64,000 bases of DNA from Micromonospora sp. C95 (GCF_018070465.1 NZ_JAGPXT010000007.1:208910-272909), one strand, 5' to 3'; positions 37,266 through 46,937 are shown, numbered from the stretch's first letter. Numbers and translations: made by a program. The notes: generated from the letters alone by a model not told the origin.

Positions 37266-37494
37266 GATGGTCCCTTCCCGGCGCCCGGCGGTTCCCCCGA
37301 TCAGTCCCGACACTTTCCAGAGCATGCCAGCTCGACAGCCACCGTGGTGTCCGCCAACTCCCCGCTGCGGCGCCGGCTGGGGGGCCGATGCGCACCGCCG
37401 CCGGATTCACTGTCGACTGCTCCTGACCATGGCGACTCCGTCCCCGTCGGTCAGCGCGCCTGACCACCGTGCACCAGGGGCGGCGACAACGGCA

Positions 37495-37534
37495 GGAGCC
37501 CTGCCAAGGCGAGAGCGAGCGATGGCAGGGCTCC
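37495..37534. terminator. 12-bp hairpin downstream of the small membrane-protein gene
   Basis: GGAGCCCTGCCA (37495-37506) pairs exactly with 37523-37534 around a 16-base loop. It lies 23 bp after the stop of the minus-strand gene at 37557. No T tract follows, as expected at this base composition. It is probably a terminator. Confidence 0.65.
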
Positions 37535-37556
37535 TCGGACGAGCACGCCGGGTTCG

Positions 37557-37706
37557 TCACTGACCGGTGATCACCGGCCAGGCGTAGGCCAGCAGGGCGC
37601 ACGCCGCGCCGAGCAGCGCGAGCGAGACGCCCCGGGTAGGCAGGGGCAACGCGGCGAGCACGAGCAGGATGACCGCGACGACATAGAGGAACGCCTGCAC
37701 CGACAT
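37557..37706 (-). CDS. Two-helix small membrane protein
   Basis: 49 residues: FLYVVAVILLVLAALPL, a short PTRG turn, then SLALLGAACALLAYAWPVI. AAGGAG stands seven bases before the ATG at 37706, which strongly supports translation. Similar tiny two-helix proteins are common in actinomycetes without known role. A terminator hairpin follows. Confidence 0.75.
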   Translation of the reverse strand: MSVQAFLYVVAVILLVLAALPLPTRGVSLALLGAACALLAYAWPVITGQ

Positions 37707-37965
37707 GACCGTCTCCTTCGGGGGTTGGCTGACGAGCGGACGCTCTCTACCCGCGTCGTCGCAGTCGCCAAACCCCGCCTGCCCGGGCGTGACGTCGGCA
37801 GAACCCGGTGCCCGACCACCGTCACTCAAGCCGAGGAGGCGAGCCCGGCAGCCGGCTTCGGACAGCCGTGCGCCGATCGGTTGACTCTCGTTCGTACCGC
37901 AGCGGGAGTCGGATCTCCCGCCTGAGCAGGATGTGACCAGGGACGGACCCGGTGAGTATGTCTGT

Positions 37966-39234
37966 ATGTCACGTACATTTCGGACACTGAAGCGCGTGGC
38001 GTCCAGCGTGGCGCTGGCAACCACCATCGCTGTCGTACCCGCCTCCGCCGCAGCGCAGCCGCATCCGCCAGCCGGGCCATCCGCCGGCGGGCTGGACCGC
38101 GCCGAGCTGCGCACCGCACTCGCCGCGGTACCCGAAGCCGGCGCCCCAGGCGTCCTGGTCGCCGTGCGCGATGGCCGGCGCGACTGGCGTGACGCCGCCG
38201 GCCAGGCGTTCCTGACCAGACCCCGACCGATGCAGCCACAACTGCGGCACCGGATCGGCAGCGTCACCAAGACGTTCGTCGCCACCACCGTGCTCCAACT
38301 CGTCGACGAGGACCGGTTGGGCCTCGACGACCCGATCGGGCAGTGGCTGCCCGACGTCGTGCCGGGTGAGCTCGGCGACCAGGTCACCGTCCGGATGCTG
38401 CTGAACCACACCAGCGGCATCGGCAACTACACCAACGCCCTGCTCGACTCGTACGCGGCGATCAACCAGATGCAGGTCACCACGTACGCCCCGGCGGACC
38501 TGGTCGCCATCGGCCTGGCCATGCCGCCGACGAACGCTCCCGGTGCCCGGTTCAGCTACTCGAACACCAACTACGTCCTGGCCGGCCTGCTGATCGAAGA
38601 GATCACCGGCAAGGATGCGGCGGCCGAGGTGCAGCGGCGCATCCTGCGGCCGCTGCGGCTCACCGGAACGTCCTTCCCCGGCGCCGACCCGAGGATCCGC
38701 GGCCCGCACAGCGGTGCCTACTTCGCCCCGTTCGGCGTACGCGACCTCAGCGAGTTCAACATGAGCTGGGCCTGGACGGCCGGCGAGATGATCGCCACCA
38801 CCGCGGACCTGAACACCTTCTTCCGGGCGCTGCTCGGCGGTGACCTGCTCAGCCCGGCCGCTCTCGACGAGATGCTCACCGCCGTGCCGATGCTGCCCGA
38901 ACAGCCCGCCGCCGGCAGCTACGGTCTCGGCATCTACTCGCTGCCCACCCCGTGCGGCGAATTCTGGGGCCACGACGGCGCGGTCATCGGCCACCTGACG
39001 ATCTCACTGCACAGCCGCGACGGCGCCCGCCAGGTGTCGTCCGGGATCAACCTCAGCCACTACCAGCTCGGCCTGCCCGATCCGCACCCGATCGACATCG
39101 CCTGGAACACGTTGCTGCAAACCGCGATCTGCCCGACCGACGAGGTGAGCGACCGTTCGGCAGCGACCGTTGCGCGGCTGCCGAGCGTGAGCCGGCTGCC
39201 GGGCAACAACGACGCGGCGGTGGCCGTGCCCTGA
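37966..39234 (+). CDS. Secreted serine hydrolase, beta-lactamase/DD-peptidase fold
   Basis: 422 residues with a signal peptide (about 1-31). Class C-type motifs are intact: SVTK (catalytic Ser), YSNTNY (Tyr-x-Asn) and HDGAVIG near the C-terminus in place of KTG. This is the pattern of D-alanyl-D-alanine carboxypeptidases and esterases of the beta-lactamase family. It is probably exported and acts on peptidoglycan fragments or esters. The ATG at 37966 has no obvious ribosome-binding site. A terminator follows at 39253. Confidence 0.88.
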   Translation: MSRTFRTLKRVASSVALATTIAVVPASAAAQPHPPAGPSAGGLDRAELRTALAAVPEAGAPGVLVAVRDGRRDWRDAAGQAFLTRPRPMQPQLRHRIGSVTKTFVATTVLQLVDEDRLGLDDPIGQWLPDVVPGELGDQVTVRMLLNHTSGIGNYTNALLDSYAAINQMQVTTYAPADLVAIGLAMPPTNAPGARFSYSNTNYVLAGLLIEEITGKDAAAEVQRRILRPLRLTGTSFPGADPRIRGPHSGAYFAPFGVRDLSEFNMSWAWTAGEMIATTADLNTFFRALLGGDLLSPAALDEMLTAVPMLPEQPAAGSYGLGIYSLPTPCGEFWGHDGAVIGHLTISLHSRDGARQVSSGINLSHYQLGLPDPHPIDIAWNTLLQTAICPTDEVSDRSAATVARLPSVSRLPGNNDAAVAVP

Positions 39235-39252
39235 CCCGAGTCACTGCTCGGT

Positions 39253-39287
39253 GATCCCCTGGCGGCCCGTTGGTCCGTCAGGGGATC
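39253..39287. terminator. Hairpin terminator after the serine hydrolase gene
   Basis: GATCCCCTG (39253-39261) pairs with CAGGGGATC (39279-39287), with partial inner pairing across the 17-base loop. It lies 18 bp after the stop. Confidence 0.7.
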
Positions 39288-39408
39288 GCGGCGTCGCACC
39301 GCCGCCCGGTCGGGACGGCGGCGGCAGGAGGTGAGATGCGCCACGACGGTCACACCTGGGGTGCTGGCGGTGTCTTGGGTGTCGAACCGTCCGCGAAGGG
39401 AGTCAGAC

Positions 39409-40605
39409 ATGGCAGGGAACACCAGGGTGGTAGTGGTCGGCGGTGGATTCGCCGGCGTGATGGCGGCCAATCGCCTGATGCAACCCGGCGACGTCACCGT
39501 GACCATGGTGAATCCGCGGCCGGACTTCGTCATCCGGCTCCGGCTGCACCACCTGGTCGCCGGTGTCCACGACGCGGTCGTGCCCTATCGGCAGGTGTTG
39601 GCCGAGGACGTTCGGCTGGTCCAGGACACCGTCACGGGGATCGACGCGGCTGGGCGCTGTGTGACTCTGCTGGGCGGCGGCATCCTCGGCTACGACTACC
39701 TCGTCTACGCGGCGGGCAGCGCGAGTGCCGAACCACGTGTTCCCGGCGGGGCCGAGTTCGCCCACCCGATGGCCACCCTCGAGGCGGCGCGGCGGCTGCG
39801 CGCGATCCTCGACGACCGGCCGCCGGCGACCCCGGTCACTGTCGTCGGAGCCGGGCCCACCGGCATCGAGACCGCGGCCGAACTGGCCGAGCGGGGCCAC
39901 CGGGTCAGTCTGGTCTGCGGGGGCCCGCTCGGCGCGTACCTGCATCCGGCGGCACGGCGTGCCGCCGCCGGGTCGCTCACCAGGATCGGCGTGGACGTCC
40001 TGGCCGGTCCCGGCACCGAGGTCACCGAGGTCACGCGGGACGCGGTGCGGCTCGACGACGGTCGTACGCTGCCGAGTGGGATCACCGTCTGGACCGCGGG
40101 CTTCGGGGTGCCGGATCTGGCCACGCGCAGCGGGTTGCGGACCGACGCCGTCGGCCGCCTGATCACCGACGAGACACTGACAAGCGTCGACGACGAGCGC
40201 ATCGTCGCGGCCGGGGATTCGGCCGCGCCGTCCGGCGTGCCGTACCGGATGAGCGCGTACACGGCGAGTTGCCTCGGCGCACACGCCGCCGACACGGTGC
40301 TGCGGCGCATCGCGGGCACCTCTCCTGAACCGGCGAGTGTCTTCTTCGGCGCCATGTGCGTCGGCCTGGGCTCGCATGCTGGCATCTACCAGCTCGCCGG
40401 CCGGGACGACGTCGCGAACAGGATGTTCGTCGGCGGCCGTCTCGGCGCGCGACTCAAGGCTCTCACCTACCGGTTCGCCGTTGGTCACCTCACGAACGAG
40501 GCCCGCAAGCCCGGATCGCACCGATGGCTCGGCAACAACAAGCGCCGGCAACTGCTGGAGATGGAATCGGGCCCGGCACGGGCTGCCGCTGACCGCTCGG
40601 CGTAG
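39409..40605 (+). CDS. NDH-2-like NAD(P)/FAD oxidoreductase
   Basis: 398 residues. FAD site VVVVGGGFAGVMAANRL, NAD site VTVVGAGPTGIETAAELAERGH, and a third FAD contact ERIVAAGDSAAP. It resembles membrane-associated type II NADH dehydrogenases and carotenoid-like reductases but lacks a hydrophobic tail, so a soluble oxidoreductase is likely. AAGGGAG precedes the ATG at 39409. Monocistronic. Confidence 0.88.
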   Translation: MAGNTRVVVVGGGFAGVMAANRLMQPGDVTVTMVNPRPDFVIRLRLHHLVAGVHDAVVPYRQVLAEDVRLVQDTVTGIDAAGRCVTLLGGGILGYDYLVYAAGSASAEPRVPGGAEFAHPMATLEAARRLRAILDDRPPATPVTVVGAGPTGIETAAELAERGHRVSLVCGGPLGAYLHPAARRAAAGSLTRIGVDVLAGPGTEVTEVTRDAVRLDDGRTLPSGITVWTAGFGVPDLATRSGLRTDAVGRLITDETLTSVDDERIVAAGDSAAPSGVPYRMSAYTASCLGAHAADTVLRRIAGTSPEPASVFFGAMCVGLGSHAGIYQLAGRDDVANRMFVGGRLGARLKALTYRFAVGHLTNEARKPGSHRWLGNNKRRQLLEMESGPARAAADRSA

Positions 40606-40638
40606 CCCGACGAGGTCCGCCCGGTCGCGCGATGGCGG

Positions 40639-41199
40639 CTAACGGGGGCGGCCGGGCAACGTGATCTCGAAATGGACGGTCTGGTAAATGTCGTCGCCGC
40701 CGTCACGCGGGTCGTGGATCGGCGTGGCCAGGCTCCGCCAGAACGATTCGGCACCGTCGACGCGCGGATCTGTGTGCAGGTAGAGCGCCTGATAGTGCGG
40801 TTGCTGGGTGACGAAGTCGATGGCGAGGCCGACGAGTGCCCGGGCGAGGCCGCAGCGTCGGTGTTCCGGTCGGACGTAGACCCGGAACAGCTGCGCGGTG
40901 GTGTCGTCCGGGTAGCGCTGGGCGAGGAAGCCCGGGTGCGGTGGGCTCTTGGGCCCGCCGGCGCGCACCGCGGTGGTGCCGACCACCTCGTCGCCCTTGG
41001 TGGCGACGAACAGTGCGTGCTGCTCCGGCGCGAGGTAGGTGCCGTCCAGGTCGACGACGTCCCGGTGCCAGTCGGGCCGGTAGCCGTGGCCGAAGTCGCG
41101 GTAGAAGGTGTCGAGCATGACGCTGCGGGCGCCGTCCAGGTGCCGGTGTTCCGCCGGCCGGATCTCGTACGGGCCCACGTCGTGTGGGTACTGCGGCAT
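40639..41199 (-). CDS. GNAT acetyltransferase at the 3' end of the putative metallophore operon
   Basis: 186 residues: YEIRPAEHRHLDGARSVML, RVYVRPEHRRCGLARALVGLAIDFV is the acetyl-CoA loop, and HYQALYLHTDPRVDGAESFW follows. GGAGGA with proper spacing supports ATG 41199; ATG 41214 overlaps the ABC gene stop but has no site. It is the last gene of the ten-gene operon, so it may acetylate the product or an intermediate. Substrate unknown. Confidence 0.83.
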   Translation of the reverse strand: MPQYPHDVGPYEIRPAEHRHLDGARSVMLDTFYRDFGHGYRPDWHRDVVDLDGTYLAPEQHALFVATKGDEVVGTTAVRAGGPKSPPHPGFLAQRYPDDTTAQLFRVYVRPEHRRCGLARALVGLAIDFVTQQPHYQALYLHTDPRVDGAESFWRSLATPIHDPRDGGDDIYQTVHFEITLPGRPR

Positions 41200-41210
41200 G
41201 GTTCCTCCGG

Positions 41211-43601
41211 TCATGGGTTCGACGGTGCCGTGGCGGCCGCCGGGTCGGTGTGCAGAAGCGCGCGGGTCAGCGGGTGGTGTGCGTGGTTGAGCAGGTCGTC
41301 GGCCGGGCCGCTGTCGACCACGGTTCCGTCGTCGAGAACGACGATGTGGTCGGCGAGGTGAGCCACGACGTCGCGGTCGTGGCTGATCACGACGACGGCC
41401 AGCTGGAGGTCACGTCGCAGTCCATCGAGGAGGGTGAGGATGCCGTGCCGGGTGATGCGGTCGAGCCCGGCGGTCGTCTCGTCGCAGATGAGCACGCGGG
41501 GTTCGCTGGCGAGTGCGCGGGCGAGCGCCGCGCGGTGCAGTTCGCCGCCGGAGAGCCGGTCGGGTTGTCGGGTCGCGGTGTGTTCGGCCAGACCCACCCG
41601 GTCGAGCAGGTGCCGGGCGGCGTGGCGGGCTTGTTCAGGCGTGGCGTCCCGCAGGCGTCGCGCGGGCCCGGCGACCTGGTCGAGGACCGGCCGGTAGGGG
41701 TTGAAGCTGGCCCGGGCGTCCTGGAACACGTACTGGATCGCGCCGAGTTCGTGGCGCCGGCGCCGGTCGAGGTACGCGGCGAGGCGGTGCTCGGCGAGGA
41801 ACACCTGGCCGGTGCGGGCGGGGTGCAGGCCGGCGATGCACCGGGCGAGGGTGGTCTTGCCACTTCCGGACCGGCCGACCACGGCCAGGCACCGTCCGGC
41901 GGGGACGGTGAGGCTGACGTCGTGGAGCACGTCTCGGTGCCGACGGCCGTCGCGGTGGGCGGCGCTCAGGTTGGTGACGCGCAGCAGCGGTCGATCCGGG
42001 TGGGCCGACGCCGGTGGCCGCGCCGGTGGCGTGGCGAGCAACTGCCGGGTGTGCCGGTGCCGTGGTACGGCGAGCACGTCGGCGGCCGGGCCGGATTCGA
42101 CGGCGGCGCCTCGGTGCAGCACGAGGATCTGGTCGGCCACGGTCCTGACGAGGTGCAGGTCGTGGCTGAGCAGGATGACGGCGATACCGTCGCAGGCGAG
42201 TTTCGTCAGTTCCCGGGCGACGGCGTCGCGGGTGAGCGCGTCCTGGCCGGTGGTGGGTTCGTCGGCGATGAGCAGCACCGCGTGAGCCAACAGGGCGTGG
42301 GCGATGACGAGGCGTTGTTGCTGCCCGCCGGAGAGCTGGTGCGGGAAACGGCGCAGGAACCGGCGGTCGGTCGGCAGGCTGACGCGTTCGAGGGTGGCCG
42401 CCACCGTACGTCTGCGGGCGCTGCGGCCGTCGTCGGGTGCCTGGTGCCGGGCGATCTCGTGGAGCACGGCCCCGATGCGGCGTACGGGGTGGAGGGCGGC
42501 GCCGGGTTGCTGGGGTACGTAACCGACGGTGCCGGGTCCGGGCGGGCTGGTGGTCGTGACGGGCCGACCGGCCAGGGTGATGGTGCCGGTGCGGGTGACA
42601 CCGGGGGTTGCCTCGCCGAGCAGGGCCCGGGCGGTGGTGGTCTTGCCGCTGCCGGATGCGCCGATCACGGCGAGGATCTCGCCGGCTCGCAGGCTGAAGG
42701 AGACGCCGTCGACAAGCGTCCGCTCGACGGTCGTGGCCGCCAGCTCCCGCACCTGGAGAAGCGCGCTGTGCACCGGGGTCCGGCTGCTGATCGCGGCGGG
42801 CGCGTTCGGTGGTGCCGGGCAGCGCGGGGCCGGGGTGTGCAGCATTCGGTCGGTGACCAGGTTGAGACCGACGGCCAGGCAGATGATCAACGCGGCCGGC
42901 ACGGCGACGGACCAGGGTCGCAGGAACAGGCCGGTGCGATTGCGGTCCACCATGACGGCCCAGTCCGCGGCGTCGGGTGCCACGCCGATGCCCAGGAAGC
43001 TGGCGGTGGCCACCAGGTAGATGGCGCCGATGAACCGGACTCCGGCGTCGGCCAGCAGGACCCGTCGGATGCCGGTGCCGACGTAGCCGGGACCACGTCG
43101 CCACCAGGTCTCGCGGTACAGGCGCATCGCCTCCATGGCCGGCCCGTGAGCCAGCGGCAGCGCGGCGGCCCGGGTGATCCGGGTGATCTCCGGCAGGCCG
43201 ATGAGCGCGACGATCCCGACGAGGGTGAGCGGGCCGGGCGGCGCGGTGGCGGCCAGCAGGATCAGCAGCAACAGCGACGGCACCGCCAGCGCCAGGTCCA
43301 GCGGACGCATGAGCAGCTCGTCGACCCACCGGCGGCGGGTGGCGGCGGCCAGCAGCCCGGCCGGCACGCCGAGGAGGTACGCCAGCAGCGTCGCGCTGAC
43401 GGCGACCACGACGACGGAGCGACCGCCGAGCAGGACCTGCTGTGCCACGTCGCGGCCGACGAAGTCGGTGCCCAGCAGGCCGTCGTCGGCGAACGGGAAC
43501 GTGCGGTCGCCCGGCTCGCCCGCCAACAGCGGGCCGATCACGGCCAGCACGAGCGGCACCGCGAGCAGGACAACCCCGGTCAGGGTGCGCAGCCGCCTCA
43601 C
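41211..43601 (-). CDS. Single-chain DppC-DppD-DppF-type ABC importer component
   Basis: 796 residues. Residues 1-255 are a permease of the DppC/NikC type (six helices, with GLPEITRITRAAAL as the cytoplasmic EAA-like loop). Linker 256-282. First ATPase 283-525: Walker A GASGSGKTT (314-322), signature LSGGQQQR (423-430), Walker B IADEP. Second ATPase 538-785: Walker A GRSGSGKTT (577-585), signature LSGGELHR (683-690), Walker B ICDET. In most systems these are three genes. All motifs are intact, so it should be functional. Overlaps the DppB-like gene by 4 bp (GTGA). Confidence 0.93.
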   Translation of the reverse strand: MRRLRTLTGVVLLAVPLVLAVIGPLLAGEPGDRTFPFADDGLLGTDFVGRDVAQQVLLGGRSVVVVAVSATLLAYLLGVPAGLLAAATRRRWVDELLMRPLDLALAVPSLLLLILLAATAPPGPLTLVGIVALIGLPEITRITRAAALPLAHGPAMEAMRLYRETWWRRGPGYVGTGIRRVLLADAGVRFIGAIYLVATASFLGIGVAPDAADWAVMVDRNRTGLFLRPWSVAVPAALIICLAVGLNLVTDRMLHTPAPRCPAPPNAPAAISSRTPVHSALLQVRELAATTVERTLVDGVSFSLRAGEILAVIGASGSGKTTTARALLGEATPGVTRTGTITLAGRPVTTTSPPGPGTVGYVPQQPGAALHPVRRIGAVLHEIARHQAPDDGRSARRRTVAATLERVSLPTDRRFLRRFPHQLSGGQQQRLVIAHALLAHAVLLIADEPTTGQDALTRDAVARELTKLACDGIAVILLSHDLHLVRTVADQILVLHRGAAVESGPAADVLAVPRHRHTRQLLATPPARPPASAHPDRPLLRVTNLSAAHRDGRRHRDVLHDVSLTVPAGRCLAVVGRSGSGKTTLARCIAGLHPARTGQVFLAEHRLAAYLDRRRRHELGAIQYVFQDARASFNPYRPVLDQVAGPARRLRDATPEQARHAARHLLDRVGLAEHTATRQPDRLSGGELHRAALARALASEPRVLICDETTAGLDRITRHGILTLLDGLRRDLQLAVVVISHDRDVVAHLADHIVVLDDGTVVDSGPADDLLNHAHHPLTRALLHTDPAAATAPSNP

Positions 43602-44542
43602 CGCACGACCCCGATCCGGGGTGCGAGTCGGAACGCCACCAGGTCGGCGGCCAGGTTAACCACCACGGTGGTGACGGCCACCAGGACGCACAGCGCCTGC
43701 ACGGTGGGGATGTCGCGGGTGGACACGGCGTCGACGAGGGCGGTGCCGAGCCCGGGGATGACGAACACCGCCTCGACGACGATGACGCCGCCGAGCAGCC
43801 AGTCGGTGGTCCGGGCGAGCTGTTGCACCACCGGTGCCAGCGCGCCGGGTAGCGCGTGGCGCAGCCAGAGCCGGCTGCCGGTGATGCCGAGCCGCCGGGC
43901 GTGGCGCACGTGCTCGCCGCGCAGGGCGTCGAGCATGCCGGCGCGGGTGAGGCGGCTGATGGTGCAGATCGGCCGGGCGAGCAGCACCAGCAGCGGCAAC
44001 ACGAGCACGGCCGGCCGGGCGAGCAGTTCGGCGCCGAACGCGGTGGGTGGCAGCCAGCCGAGTCGGACGCCGAAGACGGCGATGAGCAGGATCGCCAGGG
44101 CGAACTCGGGTACCGCGTACAGCGCGACCGACACCGCGGACACGGCCCGGTCCAGTCGCCCGCCTTCCCGGCGGGCGGCCAGCATGCCCAGCGCGACGGC
44201 GAGCGGTACCAGCACCAGCAGGGTCACCGTCGCCAACAGCAGCGTTGCCGCCGCGCTGTCGGCGAGGCGTTCGACGATCGGCCGCTGCGAGATCAGCGAG
44301 ACGCCGAGGTCACCACGGATCAGGTCGGTCAGCCAGTCGAGGTAGCGCTGCCAGGCCGGTTGGTCGAGGTCCAGTTGCGCCCGGATCGCGGCGATGCGGG
44401 CCGGGTCGGGGTGGTCGCCGGCGATCACCACGGCGGCGTCACCGGGCAGCGCCTCGGTGAGCACGAACACGATCGTGGTGATCCCGGCGACCTGCCCGAG
44501 GCCGAGCAGCAGCCGCCCGGCGGCGTAGCGGGGCAGACTCAC
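43598..44542 (-). CDS. DppB/NikB-type ABC permease
   Basis: 314 residues, six membrane helices. N-terminal RYAAGRLLLGLGQVAGITTIVFVLTEALPGD, DPARIAAIRAQLDLDQPAWQRYLDWLTDLIRGDLGVS and the loop HARRLGITGSRLWLRHALPGALAPVVQ are typical of nickel/peptide/opine permeases. Start GTG 44542 overlaps the binding-protein stop. Partner of the fused permease-ATPase protein. Confidence 0.92.
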   Translation of the reverse strand: MSLPRYAAGRLLLGLGQVAGITTIVFVLTEALPGDAAVVIAGDHPDPARIAAIRAQLDLDQPAWQRYLDWLTDLIRGDLGVSLISQRPIVERLADSAAATLLLATVTLLVLVPLAVALGMLAARREGGRLDRAVSAVSVALYAVPEFALAILLIAVFGVRLGWLPPTAFGAELLARPAVLVLPLLVLLARPICTISRLTRAGMLDALRGEHVRHARRLGITGSRLWLRHALPGALAPVVQQLARTTDWLLGGVIVVEAVFVIPGLGTALVDAVSTRDIPTVQALCVLVAVTTVVVNLAADLVAFRLAPRIGVVR

Positions 44543-46104
44543 CCCAGCCAGACCTTGTCGAAGCGGGCCCAGTCGAGGGTGTTGGCCGGCGCGTCGGCGG
44601 AGACCCCACCGACGCGGGGCGCGGTGGCGACGAGGAAGTCCGCGAAGCCCCAGATCAGGAATCCGCCCTCGGCGTGCAGGGTGCGCTGCATGTCGCCGTA
44701 CGCCTGCCGGCGGGTCGCTTCGTCGGCGCTGGAGACGGCCTCGGCGTAGCGGGCGTCGAACTCCGGTCGGGCCCACCGGGTGGCGTTGGTGGTGGAGTTG
44801 GTCAGCAGCCGCTGGGAGATGTGCGTTTCGATGGGCATGGCACCGGAACGGTACGAGGCCAGCACCCCGGAGTTGAGGATGTCCTTCCAGTAGGTGTCCT
44901 TGTTGCCCAGCGCGGGTTCGATGACCAGGCCGGCCTGCTTGGCCTGGTCGGCGAAGACGCTTGCGGCCTCGACGAAACCACTTGCCACCGACGCGGTGTC
45001 GAGCGGGATCCGCAGGCCCCTGGCGCCGGCCTTGTCGACGAGGAACCGGGCCCGGTCGAGGTCGGGGATGCGCTGGGGGATGTCGTCGGCGTAGTACTGG
45101 TAGCCCTTGCCGAACAGGTCGTTGCCGACCTGTCCGGAACCGGCGAGGACGGTGTCGACCAGCTGCTGGCGGTCGGTGAGCAGGAACATGGCCTCGCGCA
45201 GGTCGCGGTTGTCGAACGGTGGCCGGTCGACCTTCATGGCGAGCGACTGCATGGTGCTGTTCGGCATCCGGACGACGGCCATCCGGCCACCGTCGGCGTG
45301 GGTACGGGCCGTGGTGGGGGTGATGTCGTGCGCGTACTCCACCTGGCCGGCGAGCAGGGCGTTGACCCGTGCCGACTCCTCGTTGCTGATCAGATACTCC
45401 AGTTCGTCGAGGTGCGCGGCGCCCTCCCAGTAGCCGTCGTACCGCTTGAGCAGCAGCGACCGGCCGGGCTGCCAGGAGTCGAAGGTGAACGGTCCGGAAC
45501 CGACGGGCCGCTCGAAGCTGTCGGCGCCCTCCGGGACGATGTACGCGCCGAACGCGGCAAGCGCGTTGGGGAACTCGGCGAAGGGCCGCTTGAGGGCCAG
45601 CTCCAGGGTGCGGTCGCCGACGGCGCGGCTGTTGGGCAGGTCGAGCAGGTCGAGGCTGGCCTTGGCGCGGAACGCCCGCTCCGGGTCGGTGATCCTGGCG
45701 TAGCTGTAGAGCACGTCGACGGCGCGGACCGGCCTGCCGTCGTGGAACGTGGCCTCGCGCAGGGTAATCCGCCAACGGGTCAGGTCGCTGTTGGGCTCCC
45801 ACCGTTCGGCGAGGCGGGGCTGGATGGAGACGTCCGGGCCGTAGTCGGCGAGCTTGTCGAACATCGCCTTGGCGCGCGACGCCTCGTTGAACAGGTTCGC
45901 CAGGTGCGGGTCCAAGGTCTCGTTGACACCGCCGCCGGCGAACGCCGCCCGCAGCCGACCGCCGCGCCGAGGCTGCCCGGCCGAGGTGCTGGCCGGGTCC
46001 GCGCTCGGGCCGCAGCCGGTCAGCAGGGCGGCGGAGACGGCGGCGGCGCCGCCGAGCAGGCCACGGCGCGATACCCGCGGCACGGTGACTGGCTGATAAA
46101 TCAT
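44539..46104 (-). CDS. SBP_bac_5 substrate-binding lipoprotein of the nickel/peptide/opine class
   Basis: 521 residues. Signal with twin Arg (SRRGLLGG, 13-14) and lipobox LLTGC (Cys31). SBP_bac_5 signatures: VNETLDPHLANLFNEASRA, ERWEPNSDLTRWRITLREATFHDGRPV and VGSGPFTFDSWQPG. Cluster C proteins of this fold bind nickel, cobalt or metal chelates (CntA, NikA) or peptides. AAGGGA precedes the ATG at 46104. The start region (ATG ATT TAT CAG) is AT-rich against its surroundings. It lies 29 bp after the methyltransferase gene, the largest gap within the operon. Confidence 0.93.
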   Translation of the reverse strand: MIYQPVTVPRVSRRGLLGGAAAVSAALLTGCGPSADPASTSAGQPRRGGRLRAAFAGGGVNETLDPHLANLFNEASRAKAMFDKLADYGPDVSIQPRLAERWEPNSDLTRWRITLREATFHDGRPVRAVDVLYSYARITDPERAFRAKASLDLLDLPNSRAVGDRTLELALKRPFAEFPNALAAFGAYIVPEGADSFERPVGSGPFTFDSWQPGRSLLLKRYDGYWEGAAHLDELEYLISNEESARVNALLAGQVEYAHDITPTTARTHADGGRMAVVRMPNSTMQSLAMKVDRPPFDNRDLREAMFLLTDRQQLVDTVLAGSGQVGNDLFGKGYQYYADDIPQRIPDLDRARFLVDKAGARGLRIPLDTASVASGFVEAASVFADQAKQAGLVIEPALGNKDTYWKDILNSGVLASYRSGAMPIETHISQRLLTNSTTNATRWARPEFDARYAEAVSSADEATRRQAYGDMQRTLHAEGGFLIWGFADFLVATAPRVGGVSADAPANTLDWARFDKVWLG

Positions 46105-46133
46105 GGTAAATATCCCTTCGGTGCAGAGGTGAG

Positions 46134-46937
46134 TTACGCCGCGTCGTTGCGACGGCGGGCGACCAGGTGCAGCCGGTCGCCGGACAGCACGTCCGACAGC
46201 ACGGCTGCCGGGTGCCAGGGCGGATCGGTCCGTGGACCGGGCGTGTCGAAGAGGGCCACGACGTCGAACCCGGCGGTGTCGAGCAGGTGCCGCAGTTCGG
46301 CGGGGAACAGCAGCCGCCAGGCCGAGGTCTGCACCAGCGGTCGCGGGCCGGTCGGCCAGGTCCAGACGCGCTCGCGGCGCAGCAACTGCGCACGGTGGTC
46401 GATCCACAACCGCGTCGCGGAGGTGTACGTGACGTCGTGCCAGGTCACGGTCCGGGTGCGGATGCCGTCGAGCAGTTCGGTGTTGCCGAGGAAGAACGCG
46501 CCGTTGCGCATCTCCGCCAGCAGCAGTCCACCGGGGCGCAGGTGCCGGTGGCAGCGCCGCAGGAACACGGTCAGGTCGGCGTTGTGGTGGCAGTACAGCA
46601 GCGCGCTGTCCAGGCAGGTGATGACGTCGAAGCGGTCGGTCAGGTCGAAGGTGCGCAGGTCGGCCTGCACGAACCGGACGGCAGGGTGGCGGCGCTGCGC
46701 GTAGGTGAGCATCGGCACCGACCTGTCCAGCCCGGTGGCGGCGTAGCCGAGGGTGGCCAGGTGCCCGGCGTCGCGGCCGGTGCCGCAGCCGACGTCGAGC
46801 AACCGGGGCGTGGTGACGGCGCGGTCGGCGAATCGGCGTACGAGGTCGTCGACGAACCGGGCGGCGACGTGCTCCGGGTCGGGGAACTGCTGCTCGTACA
46901 GCTCCGGGTTGTCGGTGAGGAAGTTCTCTCCAGTCAC
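46134..46937 (-). CDS. SAM-dependent methyltransferase of the putative metallophore operon
   Basis: 267 residues. Motif I LLDVGCGTGRDAGHLATLGY, with LDRSVPMLTYA as strand 2 and ADLRTFDLTDRFDVITCLDSALLYCHHNADL as the following acidic strand and turn. C-terminal part with WRLLFPAELRHLLDTAGFDVVALF. It should methylate a small molecule, presumably the peptide-like product. GTG start overlaps the MFS stop. Confidence 0.85.
   Translation of the reverse strand: MTGENFLTDNPELYEQQFPDPEHVAARFVDDLVRRFADRAVTTPRLLDVGCGTGRDAGHLATLGYAATGLDRSVPMLTYAQRRHPAVRFVQADLRTFDLTDRFDVITCLDSALLYCHHNADLTVFLRRCHRHLRPGGLLLAEMRNGAFFLGNTELLDGIRTRTVTWHDVTYTSATRLWIDHRAQLLRRERVWTWPTGPRPLVQTSAWRLLFPAELRHLLDTAGFDVVALFDTPGPRTDPPWHPAAVLSDVLSGDRLHLVARRRNDAA

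Noticed and set aside
41184..44345. A 1,053-codon open frame on the plus strand opposite the ABC transporter genes
   Set aside because: It mirrors the high-GC third-position pattern of the minus-strand genes and encodes low-complexity Gly/Arg/Val sequence; the minus-strand frames contain complete ABC domains.
46081..46113. AT-rich patch (tgataaatcatggtaaatatcc) as a second Fur-family box at the binding-protein start
   Set aside because: The arms do not pair in a 7-1-7 layout, so I note it only as an AT-rich start region.
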